Below are positions 24,576-37,493 of a stretch of 64,000 nt of DNA, piece by piece. Location of the stretch: the NCBI RefSeq assembly GCF_034702125.1, contig NC_085878.1, positions 22,301,002 through 22,365,001 of the forward strand. Reading direction: 5' to 3'. The first letter of the stretch is position 1; each line of letters opens with the position of its first letter. The translations under genes were made by a program, and so were the position numbers. Under the pieces are notes generated by a model that saw only the letters and a list, made by a program, of their open reading frames with translations, had not been told where the DNA came from and did no database searches. Origin of the DNA: Engraulis encrasicolus (lineage: Eukaryota; Chordata; Actinopteri; Clupeiformes; Engraulidae).

Positions 24576-26046
24576 GTGAGTATTCTCTTTCTGCCTTTGA
24601 CAGGTCTTTGCACTTCGAATACGCTGATGTGTGAATGCTGCTGGAAACTTCTGCAGAGACTGTTCCTAGTAGTGCAGTAATGTATGGCTGTGTTGGGAGA
24701 ACTTCCTGAGAAACATTTGGAGGAATGATAAGACACACACTGTCCTGAAACGGGACTGGAGCGGTAGTTTCTGCAAGGGACTCTTTAGAGAGAGAGAACT
24801 GTAAACTGTACACTGACTGCAAATAGCAACGTACTGTAATAATGATGGATGAGAGTTGATGGTGCTGAAGTGACAAGAGCCTAAAGGCCCTATTTATATT
24901 CTGAAAACATTTGCGGAAAAATAACGCACCACACGTCACAGACAGATGGAGGTATGGAGGTGTTGACGGTTAGAACATATGAACAGAAATATGCACATAT
25001 CCAAAGGTAGAGTTGACCAAAGGTAGAGTATGAATAGGGCTTAAAAGATGTTATCTACCGGTACAGTATCTGGTCTCAGTGTAAAAGACTTAAGTTACTC
25101 TATCTACAACTGCACATACAACTGCACATACTGGTGGGGGGTATAAAACTACATAATGGGAAAAGGCATTCTATTTTAATAAGTTTCAACCAAGCAGCAC
25201 TGGTTGTAGCGCCTAATCTCTGTTTAGGGGTGACATTTGATCATTAATCACTTTCTGCTTTGGCAAAAATGAATAGTTTACTGCAAAATGTGAACCATCA
25301 ATCTCAAACATCCTGAACTGTAATCTTACAGAAGAATATATGACATAGTTATTTCACCGATTCATGCAGACAAAATACCAATACAATCAGTTGTTTAAAT
25401 CACCAGCCTATTTAAGATGGTAATGATCCCAAACAGCAACAACAAAAGTCATAGTACTGTATAGTAACTTACAAAGACACCCAAGTAGCGATTCTGCAAG
25501 ACAATAATTATATAGTGCTTTGTGTACCACATCTCCTCCTCTCCATGCACAGATGCACAGTCATTTTGATCTGGCATTGGGGCACAACACTGCTGGGACG
25601 ACGTGGGAAATTGTAATCACGTCCTCCTAGCTTATCAGGGCAATCTTAATTCCCCTGACAGTCACGCCCCTGGTGTTTCGCTAGCGCACTCGCTCGCTGG
25701 GACATTAGTCCCCTTGCCTTTCCATCCATGCCTTTTGTGTTCCTCCCTGTACCTCGCCGCCTATACAGTGGTCACCGTCAATGCGGGCCTCTCCACCGCG
25801 ATCAATTATGTCTATCACCTCCTCTGGAAGGTTGTCTTTTGGTGGTGTTTATTTTTCATAATGAGATACCCCCCAGAGTGGGGGTCAGTTTATCATAATT
25901 AAACTTTACCTGACGGAGCTTGCAGACTTGGCAGAGGCTTTGGGGGGGCTGTTAAGGGTGAACCATGGTTGTGGCTTTGTGCCAGACATCACCGCTTGGA
26001 CATCAGGTTTACAGCCTGTATACAGCTCAAAGACTATGCATGCATA

Positions 26047-26240
26047 AACAAACACACACACGTGCACGTGCCCACGCACACACACATATGTATGCACATG
26101 CATATGTACAACCTACGTACACGCACACGCGCACACGCGTGCGCGCACGCACACACTGACGCACACACGCACACGCACACACCCACACACACAGGTGTAT
26201 GCATACTAACAAATGTGCTTACACAGACACACACAAACAG
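26047..26240. repeat. imperfect CA/GCAC repeat
   Basis: CACACACG and GCACACGCAC units with many interruptions. Confidence 0.85.
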
Positions 26241-27574
26241 AATGAGAATACATGAACGCAATGGAGCAAGTAGGCAAGTGAGTAAGGGAAGAGTAGGGTG
26301 TTGGTTTTGTTTGGTTAATTGAAATTAATGACTGATGACAGCATTGGTGATAACAGGAAAAGGTATTTTTGATGTTCATCAAAGGGCATTTTTACTGAAT
26401 TGCTTCTGGCTCATCTTTGAGTCTTGCATATTATCAAAAAAACAGGCCTTTCAAGGCGCAAGGGTGCAGACAAGGTGGAGGCCACATTTGTATTCATGGT
26501 GTATCTCGTAATATCAGTCTATTTGGGTTGTAGAGCAGTAATGCAATCTCGCTGTTCGGAACATCTTCATTAGCTTCCATCAGTCATTCTCATGATATGC
26601 TTTAACACTACATGCGGTCAGTTATACATACAACTTGCATGTACATACATACTGTATGTACATTTATTGCACGGCTTTGCAGAACACAAAGTCATTGCGC
26701 ATATTAAACAACATTCAAACTAAATAAATGCTAAGGTACAGTTAATTGTTAATTCAGGGCACTCGTTCAATTGCCATTGATTGCCTCTTGAATTTCATTG
26801 ATCTACTTTCCCCTGAAGTACACAGATTTCAGCCTTGATTTCAGTCAAAATAGCCCACTGATGGCACTATATTGATGTGTTGGTTTCAAAGCAAAGACAA
26901 GCAAGTAAACTCAGGTGAAAGGCACTGCATTTTGAAAAGAGCTTTTGGGAATTGGGACATCTTTGTTACCTTGGAAACAGTCCATCTTTTGCTTTGCTGG
27001 CAGTCTCCTTATTTTTTTTCTTTTTGTTATGTACAACTGCAACATGTTTCGTTCTCACCCAAGAGTTTCAAGGTCAAAACCAGGGGACAAATTACAATTC
27101 CATCTACTGCATGTCGAAAGTCAAACAAACAAACAAAAATTCAAACAAATAACCAATACGGTAAATAGGTCTATAGGCCTCTAAAAACAAATACAAAATT
27201 GCACAATGAAAATGACAAAGACATTTTAGTTCTACACCTGCATTTATTCTGACTACTGAATATGCACATATCTCCTGCTTATTGGCTGTCAGTAATACAG
27301 TATAGTTTTTCTAACTGTCAAAACCTCTGCACACAGTCTGAGCTGGTGTTGATGTGCAGCCATGTTGTAGTCTTGACAGGATTTGTGCTCTGGATGTAAA
27401 TATTACTATGGCTATTGAAGAAAAATCAATTATTTGCAATAAAATATATAATTGTACTGTATATTTTACGGACCCCCATAAATAAATGGTTTTACTGCCT
27501 TCCATGAGAGTCACGAGTGTTCATGCTATGGGAGCTTAGTCCGTACTGGCAAGCATGGCCAACCACTCTCATAA

Positions 27575-27715
27575 ACAGCAAGTGTCAGAGGTCCTTATAT
27601 TATACTGGCAAAAGGTGTCAGGTCCTTATATTATCATGGGGAGAGGTGTCAGGTACTTATATTATCACGGGCAATGGTGTCAGGTATTTTTATTATAATG
27701 GGGATTGGTGCCATA
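27575..27715. repeat. 31-bp minisatellite, about four copies
   Basis: Units of the form GGTGTCAGGTCCTTATATTA followed by TCATGGGGAGA repeat with a ~31-bp period and a few substitutions. Confidence 0.8.
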
Positions 27716-28809
27716 TACATTATGATTTACAATGCAAGATTACATGTATGTTATTGGAACGTCAACATGACACAACAGCCACAAATAAACAAACATGCCA
27801 ATATAAGCCTGTGTTCTTGATATCCAAATGCTCAAGTAGGCCTTAACTGTATGTAGTTCTATTCTGTTTTTAAGAACAGTGACATGAATGTATCCCTTCA
27901 GTCTTAATATTTGTTTGTGGTTACAGATTACATGTTTCTATACAAAATTCAGTTTCAGGATAGAATTTATTCTGTGTTTTTTGCGATCAAAATGACTGAG
28001 CTGAACTTTGCACCCATGTATGTAATGTTGTAATGTAGAAGAACGCTTCTATGAGTATTTACTATTAACACCAGGACACTGGTTTCAACGATGGAGGCAT
28101 TTTAGAAGTACATGGCAAATTCTGTGTTGTCTGATGCCAGAAATACACATGGGGACGTAAAATGGGTTGAATGATTAACAAAATGTTTCACAGTTGGTCT
28201 AAATACATAGCCTGGGCCAGTGGGGACCTGAGATCACTGGGGGACCATGAGAGGGGCTATGGGGGCCACAGCAGGTTGGCAGGAAAAGCATACCAAAACA
28301 AAATAAATATTTCTATAAATTAAATAACTAACACAAAAATAAAACAAAATAAGCACAACAATATTCCCAGTAGTTAAGAACTGCATTATAATAATCTATT
28401 GCATCTCTGAACATTACTACTATGATCGTTAAGTTATTATTTTATGTATTCCAGTGAGGCAATGACTAACAGCCCTAGACTAAGGATGTGAAAGAGGGTG
28501 CACAGAAAAATAGTGTCACACGACCCATTTGAGGCCCTTGGTTGGAATATACCGATATGGGTGCCTTGTCATAGCAAAGTTTGGGAACCCCTGGCATAGG
28601 CTACACAAATTTGACTGAGTCAGAGAGTGAAAAAAACTGATTTGACAATGATTGACATACTGCCTGGTTACCACCAGACCTAATCACAAGTGAGATAAGC
28701 TCTGGACCTGCCTACTGTAAAGTCCATAGGGGGTGTGTAGTTTACGGTTGATGACAGTCATACGATTTTGCATACGAAGCCCATAGTCAATCGTGTCAGT
28801 TGTATATAC

Positions 28810-29124
28810 CAGTGGTTCTTAACCTCTTTTTCTTAGCGCACCCCCTTACCTGTGCCGAAGACAAGCCGCGCACCCCCAACACAAACTTCTTCATGTGTAT
28901 ATGCACTAACAAATTATAAATGAGTGATTAATTACAATGATTCAGTACCTGAATAACTTTAAATGGGAACCAAAACTTGTTTCATTTGGACTTCATTTGG
29001 CCTAATTATAATGTTTGCAATTATAATATTGTTCACAACCTCTACACAAACAAAATTCCGTGCACCCCCTGGAATCTCTGGCGCACTCCGAGGCGGTGCC
29101 CGCACCCCAGGTTAAGAACCACTG
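28810..29124. mobile_element. hAT-type MITE (315 bp) with perfect TSD
   Basis: The ends are CAGTGGTTCTTAACCT and AGGTTAAGAACCACTG, a perfect 16-bp terminal inverted repeat typical of hAT elements. Flanks are GTATATAC at 28802-28809 and 29125-29132, a perfect 8-bp TSD. The interior has a GCGCACCCCC block and its inverted relatives but no coding capacity. Confidence 0.93.
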
Positions 29125-29131
29125 GTATATA

Positions 29132-30577
29132 CAATGCCGCCAGTTAGTATTGGCACCCTTGAAGCTTAAGAACATTATGGGACATATCTCCAGACAACAA
29201 ATAATAAGGTCAACCATGATTTTTCTATAGATAGCTTGTGGGTGATGCTAAATGTAAAAAATATCAACAGCAGTGAATACTAAACTACGAGAGGGAAAAA
29301 ATTGAAGGAGGTAAAGCTCCTGGAATCACTGGTATTGGCACCCTTTACTGGATACCATTGTGGAAACCTAATTTGACTCAAATATGGTAGATAACAAATG
29401 GGAATCACCTTTGACAAATTGCTTTTGCCCATAGGACATGAATTAGGCAAGGATTTTTTATATTTGTGTTTTAAATAGCCACCAGTTACATCTTGTGCGT
29501 CTTTGACAAATGTGAAGACAGATGGGCTGGACTCCACAAATACAATAATTGGCAGAAACATCACCTCCAAATAATTAAAAGGTCATCTTAAAAGACCCTA
29601 GTATACAATTTCCAACACTACTGTATGTTGTGTTATTCAGAAATCTGCTAAACAGGGAGCTGTTAAGATCATCCTTGGATGTGAGGATAAGGGAAGCAAT
29701 GATGATAGAAGTCTGTGGAAGTCGTGCAAATAATGACAAAACACAGGGTCTAACATCTACAGACCTGAAGGTCAACTTTGAACTGTTTTGGGAAGTTTTT
29801 TTCAATAAGCATCACAAGTTAAACACTACACAAAGTTTTGGTTTTTGGTTGGAGGCAAAGGCAGACCACATTGCTTCATGAAAGTCATAAAAGGGAACAC
29901 CTGAAGTCTGCATAAGAGAATACAGGGAAAGCACAGCCATTTTTTAAGGTCAGATGACACAATAGTACAGCTTTTCAGTGATGCACACATACAGCATGTT
30001 TGCCTATTCTGCAAGAAAGTCTTTAAGGAAAATGACACCCTACCAAAAATCAAGCATGGTGTCAGATCTATAATATTATGTCACCCCATTGATGCATTAG
30101 GTATTGGAGGCTTTGACCATATCACAGGTATCATGACAGGCATCACAGGTATCATCATTTACAGGAAAATGTGTAATCATGTGCAAGAACACTTGGTTTG
30201 AGGTGAAGATCATGTTCACTCCAGCAAGACAAAAACCCAAAGCACACATCCAAATGCACACATCAAAATGCCACTAGAGAAGTGCAAGAAGCTCGTAGAT
30301 GAATACCAAAACATTTGGAGGCTGCTTTTGCTGTCTAATGGTGTGAGACCAATCTGTTAAGGAGGGGTGCCAATATTCATGGACATGCCCTTTTTCATGT
30401 TTTTGCTTGAAATTACAAAATGCATTTGGAAAAAAATACTTTGCTATTCTAAATATCTTAGGATATTCAATTAAAAGATCCTGTTGGTATAAGTTGTTTA
30501 TATTTTCATTTATTTATGGACATACTGCACATTTTGTAAATAAAATTAAGGGGTGCCAATACTAACTGGCGGCACTG
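29132..30577 (+). mobile_element. decayed Tc1-like transposon (1,446 bp)
   Basis: Terminal inverted repeats are CAATGCCGCCAGTTAGTATT at the left and AATACTAACTGGCGGCACTG at the right, with flanking TA dinucleotides. GGTGCCAATAC motifs recur inside. On the + strand at 30222-30257 the frame reads QQDKNPKHTSKC, the conserved block around the second catalytic Asp of Tc1 transposases. The rest of the frame is broken by stops and frameshifts, and the D-E motif downstream is not recognisable, so it is inactive. A short open piece at 29630-29881 (REAMMIEVCGSRANN) may belong to it. Confidence 0.9.
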
Positions 30578-32632
30578 TACCTATTCAAACAAACTGCAAT
30601 TATCGCCTTTCCGGTGTCGAAGGAGGGTGTCGAAGGGGGCATCACCCAGGACGCAAATCATTGTAGAACGTTCCATTATGTATAAAGAAAGCTGAATGTT
30701 GGCTAAATGAATTGCTAATAAACTAAAAACCTGAACTGGCTTAAATCTTGGCCTACCCTACTAGTCACTTTACCAAGTTACAGAACACATCAATGGCTTG
30801 GTGAAAATTCTGGTTTTAAATCTGTAGACTAGATCAGCAAAAGGTTAAAACCTGCCTGAGAAAATTGCACTGTCTATTTCCGAAGGCACTGACCACACCA
30901 CAAATTAAATTTCCTTGAATTTTGTCAATTAAAGTGCTTTAGAGCCAATTAAAATGCTGTACAGCTTCCAGATTGGTCCAACCACCTCTGGTGATCTAAC
31001 AGTCTGATCTAGTCTGACCATCTACTGTAAGTCTGTCCAGGAAGTCTGTCCAGAACTTGACAGATTGGAACGGGGGTCCAAAACTATTTCCATAATTTGT
31101 AGCAGCATCCTTTACATCAACCCATTATCACATGATGACACTGACAGTTTACAGTCGCTGTTCACACCAATAAACCACCTGATCGGGCTTGTGCCAATAC
31201 CACTCGAAACACATTGTCAGCATGGGTTTTCAGCTCGTTCTTTGTTTCAACAATCACACAACTCAGTGTTTGAAAACTCCCCTGCTGCTTCGTGAACAGC
31301 AGGCACAGCCAACATTACATACTGTACAGTGTTATTTTCACGACTCACTGACCCCTCCACCTCCCCTCTAGAAAAACTGTCTTAGTGTGGAAACAAAATT
31401 GCATGCCTTCTGGACTTGGATGTGAGTGAAACTATGCTGCTTTACTTTGTTTCTGCAAGGTTTGAGAAAAGGCGAACAGCAAAAATGTAAAGTTAGCCGG
31501 CGTGCTTACTGAGGTGTTCAACTGAAGAAGAAGAAGAAAAAAAAATTACTACAAAAGGCTGACAAGAGAATGTGTCAATACTGAGCAACTCATTTCATTT
31601 GTATGCAATCTCACTGATCAAAAGAAAAAAAGTGTTTTTTGTTTTGTTTTTGTCTGAATGAATATCAGGCAGTCAGATAAGAATCCCAAATGAGCTTAAA
31701 CTGTAGTAAATAAAGAGCAAATTAAGAGAATAAATCAGAGGAAACATGCTCTGTTTTCTTAAGCAACAAATGCAATTTCATAGTGTTGGTTAGTCGAATA
31801 GCATTGGGTATTATTTGCTATTGGTCTGTATTTGTGCAGGTGTTTACATTGCATGAATATAATGATGCCTGCAATACACTGAGGCCTGGTCAAAACAATC
31901 CAGACCTTAATTTAATCTACCGTATGAAGTGAACAGAAGCACAGACAGATGGGAAAATAAATGTTCTGCCACACACTTCCTCCACCTGTTACGTGTGTTG
32001 ATGTGAGTGGGCACACATGAGAGCTGTACATTGCCTATAGCTACATACATTACAGCATGGAGCATTGAAGCATTTGAAATGCCTTTCTATTTTTTAAAGG
32101 TTACTACGGGTATTTCTATCACTGACACAAACACTACCTTTATTAAGGGAGCTCTGATGGCAGGAAACTCTTTAAGTGCTTTATTGATTTGTCAAAGGTT
32201 GCCTGATTCACACACATGACTCAACGATGATGTCTTCCATTGAACATCAGCGATTGCATTGCACTGCTTTCAGAGTGTGCAGCTACTAGTTATGTGATCT
32301 ACAGACATCCAAGCTGTACAGCTACTCCCTTTACAGTAATGTTCATACTGTATGGATATCTAGGTCGCTGTGAATGAATACATTCATAACATTGCTTTTA
32401 AAACACAATGAAGCATATGCTTCATGCTATGACTCACGCAGCCATGTGCTGTGGTATGAAAACTACAACAACAACAACAAAAAAACATACTCAAAGGAAG
32501 GTTGGAAAGTGCACTTTTTTAAAACAGGGATATGATTCATCTGAGGTGCACTGGGACAAGGCAGTATGGACTGTTGTAATGGCATCGGCTCTTCTGTGAG
32601 AATAAAAGACTATCCCTCTCTCCCCCTTTCAG

Positions 32633-32703
32633 TCTCTGAAGAATGATGACTCTGTGACCAAGACGGATGTGCAAAGAATTCTGGAGCTCAGCCACAAACA
32701 GAG
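32633..32703 (+). CDS. luzp2: luzp2 coding exon 3
   Basis: This 71-nt exon encodes 23 complete codons, SLKNDDSVTKTDV followed by QRILELSHKQ, plus the first two bases of an Arg codon. The acceptor is a clean pyrimidine tract ending CCCCCTTTCAG and the donor is CAGAG|GTAAAAT. The phase fits exon 2 (phase 0 in) and exon 4 (one base to complete AGG). The SLKND start, T-D-V-Q core and final LxxKQR match the equivalent stretch of vertebrate LUZP2. The residues continue the amphipathic coiled coil with few aromatic or proline positions. An 8.06-kb intron precedes it and a 6.5-kb intron follows. Confidence 0.95.
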
Positions 32704-32890
32704 GTAAAATCTGTTTGACTTCAAACACATTCTCTTCTCTTCCATTTCCACCTTTTTGGTGTTCTTTTCTCTCTTCCACATGTATTGCAATATCAGACCA
32801 ATCCTGTCTATTCTAGATTGTGCTCCATCGAATGAGAGTGTTCTTTTTTAATGCTGGGGAATGTGTGTGGCATCATCATTTTTTAACAAG

Positions 32891-32896
32891 TTCTTT

Positions 32897-32960
<64 letters not shown>

Positions 32961-33004
32961 TCCTTTTCTTTCTTTATTTCTTTCTATCTTTCATTCTTTC
33001 TTTG
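32891..33004. repeat. (TTTC)n microsatellite
   Basis: Pure TTTC units to about 32962, then degenerate. It lies about 190 bp after exon 3. Confidence 0.95.
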
Positions 33005-34676
33005 CCTCCTTCCATCTTTTCCTCAAATAATAATTGCTTTCGTCAGTCATCTCATGTTGCTCTCCCCTTGAGCACTTAAAATGAATAAAAAAGGTTTATC
33101 TGATGAATCAATAGACAAGACCATATCAGATGAAATTACCACTTGCCCTCACGAGAACCCAAAAGTTTTCAAACCTGCCAAGGGGCTGCTATGCGTTACC
33201 AGATACAGACCACAAAAACAAAAAGTGATAATGATAGTGGTATTACAATGATCTCCCAAAGCTGTACTGACACACATTCACTCCTGGATGCACCTGAGCA
33301 TCACTCGGCTAATTATCTCCAGGCCACCAGCCATGATTTGCAGCTCACCACCAATCGTTTGTCACGTATAGCTGAGGAAGTTTGCCCGATTACTTTTGGC
33401 TACTCGGGTGCATCAAAGTGGGGGTGGGTGGGGGGACTGAGTTAACCTGATTTGCGCCATCTGGCTAAGTTTACCCCAAACTACATGCAAGGGTTTTCAG
33501 GTTTCCTCACATAACCATCTGAGGACCGTGGAAATCAGACATATTGCTGAACGAATGAGCCAATCAGGATCACAGGGTGGGATTTTGCATAGATAGGTGG
33601 CCTTCTTGAGATGGCTCTTCTTCTACAAATCATTGTAAGCTGTGTCATGGTTCGAGTTCAATGGATGTGGCTGAAGTGGCATGTCAGTAAGGATGAGGAC
33701 AGGTTGCTATTCCAATTAGCCTGATCATCGATGGTCAAATCTCTTCAAGACTTGGTCTGACCAAGAGCATAACAATTAACATTTCCCAAACTGCATGGTT
33801 GATCCGCCTCCCTTGGTTTGCTTATGGTTGTTTACTTACCGACAAAGTGGGAGGAGTTTTTCGGAAACTCAGGAAGTGCATTGCTCTTGACCTGACTAGT
33901 TGCAATGCTGAAAGCTATATTCCAATCACATGCAAGGATTCTTGAAAAGGAGCATCATTTGAAAACATGTCGGTTGTGGGGGGTTTCTAGATGGTATTGT
34001 GAAGGTGAAGGTGAAACATACCAGCTGACCACCAGTCACCAGGCCCCAAGTATCGGAGGATTTTTTGTGTATTTTAATCATACCGTAAAACAGTGGGAGG
34101 AGGGGGTCCATCTAAGCTGGTTCCATGATGCCTAAAATGTGGTGATATGCTCCTGCAGCTATACATTTTCAAACAAATTCCACCAGCCAGTTTTCACGCT
34201 CAGACTAGTGCTTCTTATTTTGCAAACTGAGCAAAGCAGCATGCTAGTCGGACCATAGTAATCAACAGTCACAAAGAGAACATTGACCGGTAATTAATCA
34301 GTTCAAACGGCAGAGTGATTACACCTAAATGGCAGCATGTCTTATGGTTCACTTCGTTTTCACGCTGAATAAGACACCGGTTGGCGTGATTGCAATTCTT
34401 CCTCCCTTAGGTTCTAGAATGAAGCCTCCCTTGACAACACCATAGCAACAGATTGGATCCATTAAGGGTCATCATCTTAGCGAGTCCAGGTTAGACAGTG
34501 ACAGAATTCAATTTCCCTCCGTGTCAGGTGTGGATGGGTTCTATTTTTGAGCAGTCAATAGAAAGGTCAGTGGGTGCAGTGCAGCTTTGGCTTTTTAATC
34601 TAACATTGTGCACGGGCATATATATACAGTAGACGTCGTCACATACAGCACAGTACATACAGTATATACATACAGT

Positions 34677-36032
34677 CAGGGCTCTAAATTATCTTTTTCC
34701 ACCACCAGCCAATTTGGCTAGTGGACATTTTTTCTTACCAGCCAAACAGAAGTTCAACTAGCCATTTTTTTTAATCTCGCCAAAATAAACTATGCATTAG
34801 GCTAGTTATTTTTTTTCTAATTAAATGGTCATTTTGTCTAACTGTTTCTACAACACAGATACACTATAGGCCTGCATAGGCTACTATATGCCTACATAAT
34901 AAGCATATTATAGGCTATATATTTTTTCATTATTTGTTGACTTCTGCTTTATTTTTTACTTTCATTACTTAGGCCTAATTAATTTGATTAGTTTTTGTTC
35001 AATTCCTCTGAAAACAGCTGAATCACATCACACAAGCCACTCACATAACAGACCTTTAACATAGGCCTACAGTTACCAACCAAGCACACAGCCAAACACT
35101 ACAAAACCTCACATAGGGCCTACGCACACCCCAAGGAAGGAGAAGAGATGAGAGGAAAAGGAGAGGAGAGAGGAGGAGCTCTTCTCTACCATGCGCAACA
35201 AAATGACAAGAAGCCTAGATTAATTAAAAGTAAATAATATCTCGGGAATCTTCGCTTCCTTTGTTACTTCCACAGCTTCGTCGTTGGTTGCTTTTTTTTC
35301 TTTCCGATGGCGTGGGCTTTCCAACTAAGTTGCGCCAGGACTCTGAACTGACAGCTACGGTCACACTACTCTGACAGTCGGCTCTCCTCCTCTGCCCTGG
35401 TCGCTATTTCGTTCCACAACCACTCATTTTTAACGTCACTATTTACAATTACTACTAGCATTCACCAACACAGAGAACCTTGCTCCAACCATTCACCAAC
35501 ACACAGAACCCCGCCACATTCTCGTCATCACTCGCACAAAACATAGTCTAACAGAAGTAGCGCTATGCATTATCTGCGTAAGTCCTGTTATTGAAACGGT
35601 CAGGGCCTCGCTGCTTCAAAAATGCAGCCTGTTACAGCATATAGTAATAATAGCAGTAGTGACGTTAAAAAGGTTGTAGCGAAAGCGACGAGAGCATAGG
35701 AGGAGAGCTGCCTGTCAGAATAGTGTGAGCGCAGCATAGCTGACAGAAGGCTGGTCGTCTGAAATGTTTTCAATCCTGGCGCGCGCAACAGCATGGAGTT
35801 GACGCTCGATGCACTGGAAAGCCCACGGTGGGAGGCTACGTCGTGACGCTATGTCCATGGGTAATGTAGGAAATCTCGCCGTATAACGTTCGTCAGAGCA
35901 GCGGTTTACCGTTCATAAGTTACTGTACTCGGGCGCTACTAGCCAAATTGGCGGGTAGGTGTTTTTTTCTACTAGCCAAAATGAATTTTCACCCGTGTTT
36001 GGCGTGTTGGCGTGTGTTAAATTAGAGCCCTG
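34677..36032. mobile_element. hAT-type element (1,356 bp) with perfect TSD
   Basis: The ends are CAGGGCTCTAAATTA and TAAATTTAGAGCCCTG-like (read AAATTAGAGCCCTG on +). Flanks CATACAGT at 34669-34676 and 36033-36040 form a perfect 8-bp TSD. Subterminal GCCAATTTGGCTAGTGG and CTACTAGCCAAATTGGC are also mirrored. The interior has no transposase-length frame, so it is non-autonomous. Confidence 0.9.
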
Positions 36033-36427
36033 CATACAGTATGTATGTGTTGCATATTTTACCACTCAGCATAGGGTACATCTAAAATATATAAATATGA
36101 AAGCTACGCGATGGTTATGATTTGTGCATGAACTATCTTTGCAAAAGCATTTCGTATGCTGCAGAAGCCCTTTGATCTGTGAGCTTCACATGGTGTCTTC
36201 ACTCTCTACAAAATACACTGTCTCTCTGTCATGTCTGTTACTGTATGTGCTCGACTAACTAGGCAGCTACCACTGATACAGCTGCTTCCTCATCTTCCCA
36301 AATAAACGCAATACCATGTTTCAGTACCTCAGTGAATTACGGGAACAAAAAGACAAAACGACTATCCTGTTTACCCCAGAGTACAAGACAACAGTTGAGA
36401 GGTGTTTTTATACAAACCGGTGTGCAT

Positions 36428-36763
36428 TGTTGGGGAGTAACTAGTAAAAGAAATGAACATCATGAATATGAACATGAACAGGAATGAACATCAATTATAT
36501 AAATGAATCAAAGTGTAGTTAGTTACAATACTTTTACAATACTATGTAGGAATTCATATTGTTACAATATAATTACATTTTGAACAGGGTAACTTGTAAC
36601 TTTAACTGTAACCACGTGAAGAAAGGACAAATGCTTTCTATTCAGCGGGAAAACAAAGTGCGCAACGATAAGACACACTGCAATTTGGGAATAATTACTC
36701 TGCCGTTTGAACTGATTAAACACTGGTCAATGTTCTCATTATTTTAAAGTAACCTTCCCAACA
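36428..36763. mobile_element. MITE with TGTTGGGGAGTAAC-type ends
   Basis: It begins TGTTGGGGAGTAACTAG and ends AAAGTAACCTTCCCAACA, the characteristic ends of a common fish hAT MITE. GTTACAATA and GTAACTTGTAACTTTAAC motifs fill the interior. No convincing TSD is seen, so the limits are approximate. Confidence 0.7.
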
Positions 36764-37279
36764 GGTGTCGTTGTGCAGTGAAGGGGTGAAGGGGTTTTGG
36801 TTTAGGGGGGAGGCCAGTAAAGCTGACGCTGTGTGGACAGACTCTAACTCTAAGTCTCTGCTCTGCCACTGCTCCAACCTCTCTGCCAATAAACAATAAA
36901 TTACGCCACTGCTGCTGCAGGTGCTGCTGCTGCGTCTGTGGGAAAGGGGGTGGGGTGAGGGGGTTACATTGGATGCGTTGGGTTACATTAAATAGCATAA
37001 AGTACTTTTGAAAAGAATGGGCTACTTTTTTAGAATGTTCACTGCGCTGCTGTGTCTGGTGTAGTTCCATTGATTGTATTAGAAGCTAATGGTTACAGCT
37101 GATTTTGACTTAGTAACCCATTATGTCAGCCTGAGTCATATAAGACCCATGTATCAGGGTGCCCCACAGAAAATTAGATTTTTTTAAAACATATGACAAG
37201 CTCAGACGCAAAATCCTTTAAAATCCATGACAAAAAGCTGTAAAGCTGTAAAGCCAACTAAATGTCATTATCAAGTACA

Positions 37280-37493
37280 GGCAGCCATGGCTCAGACAGC
37301 CATGGTTAAGCACTGGCCTTCAGATCAGAGGGTTGTTGGTTCAAATCTCACCCTTACCAGCACCTTCATCCATGTGACCTTGAGTAAGGCACCTAACCTC
37401 ACATTGCCACAGGGTCTGTAACCAAGACCCTGTACCTAAATAACTGTAAGTCGCATTGGATGAAAGTGTCAGCTAAATGTAAAATGTAATGTA
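37280..37493 (+). mobile_element. tRNA-derived SINE
   Basis: The 5' part is a tRNA-related head. An A-box-like region at CCATGGCTCAG is followed by GTTAAGCACTGG, and a B box GGTTCAAATC lies at 37338-37347. The body has GTGACCTTGAGTAAGGCACC and the tail TAAGTCGCATTGGATGAAAG, followed by AGCTAAATG repeats, as in common fish SINEs. AAGTACA flanks it at 37273-37279 and 37494-37500, a likely target duplication. The A-box region carries a small duplication of AGCCATGG. Confidence 0.88.

Larger units (their letters stand above)
24576..32632 (+). other. luzp2 intron 2, contents
   Basis: The intron is 8,057 bp and GT-AG. It holds an imperfect CA/GCAC tract (26.0-26.2 kb), a 31-bp minisatellite (27.6 kb), a 315-bp hAT-type MITE and a 1.45-kb Tc1-like element (28.8-30.6 kb). 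I recognise nothing in 24576-26040, 26300-27580 or 30600-32632. The 99-codon open frame around 25603-25902 has no family resemblance and no splice context. Confidence 0.85.

Noticed and set aside
25603..25902. 99-codon + strand frame with hydrophobic C-terminus
   Set aside because: It begins from a weak start in mid-intron, has no homologue I recognise and no acceptor or donor at its edges. It could be a conserved non-coding block but that needs alignment.
28480..28600. Possible hAT MITE end (TTTGGGAACCCCTGG)
   Set aside because: The right end resembles a common fish hAT terminus, but no matching left end or TSD could be found.
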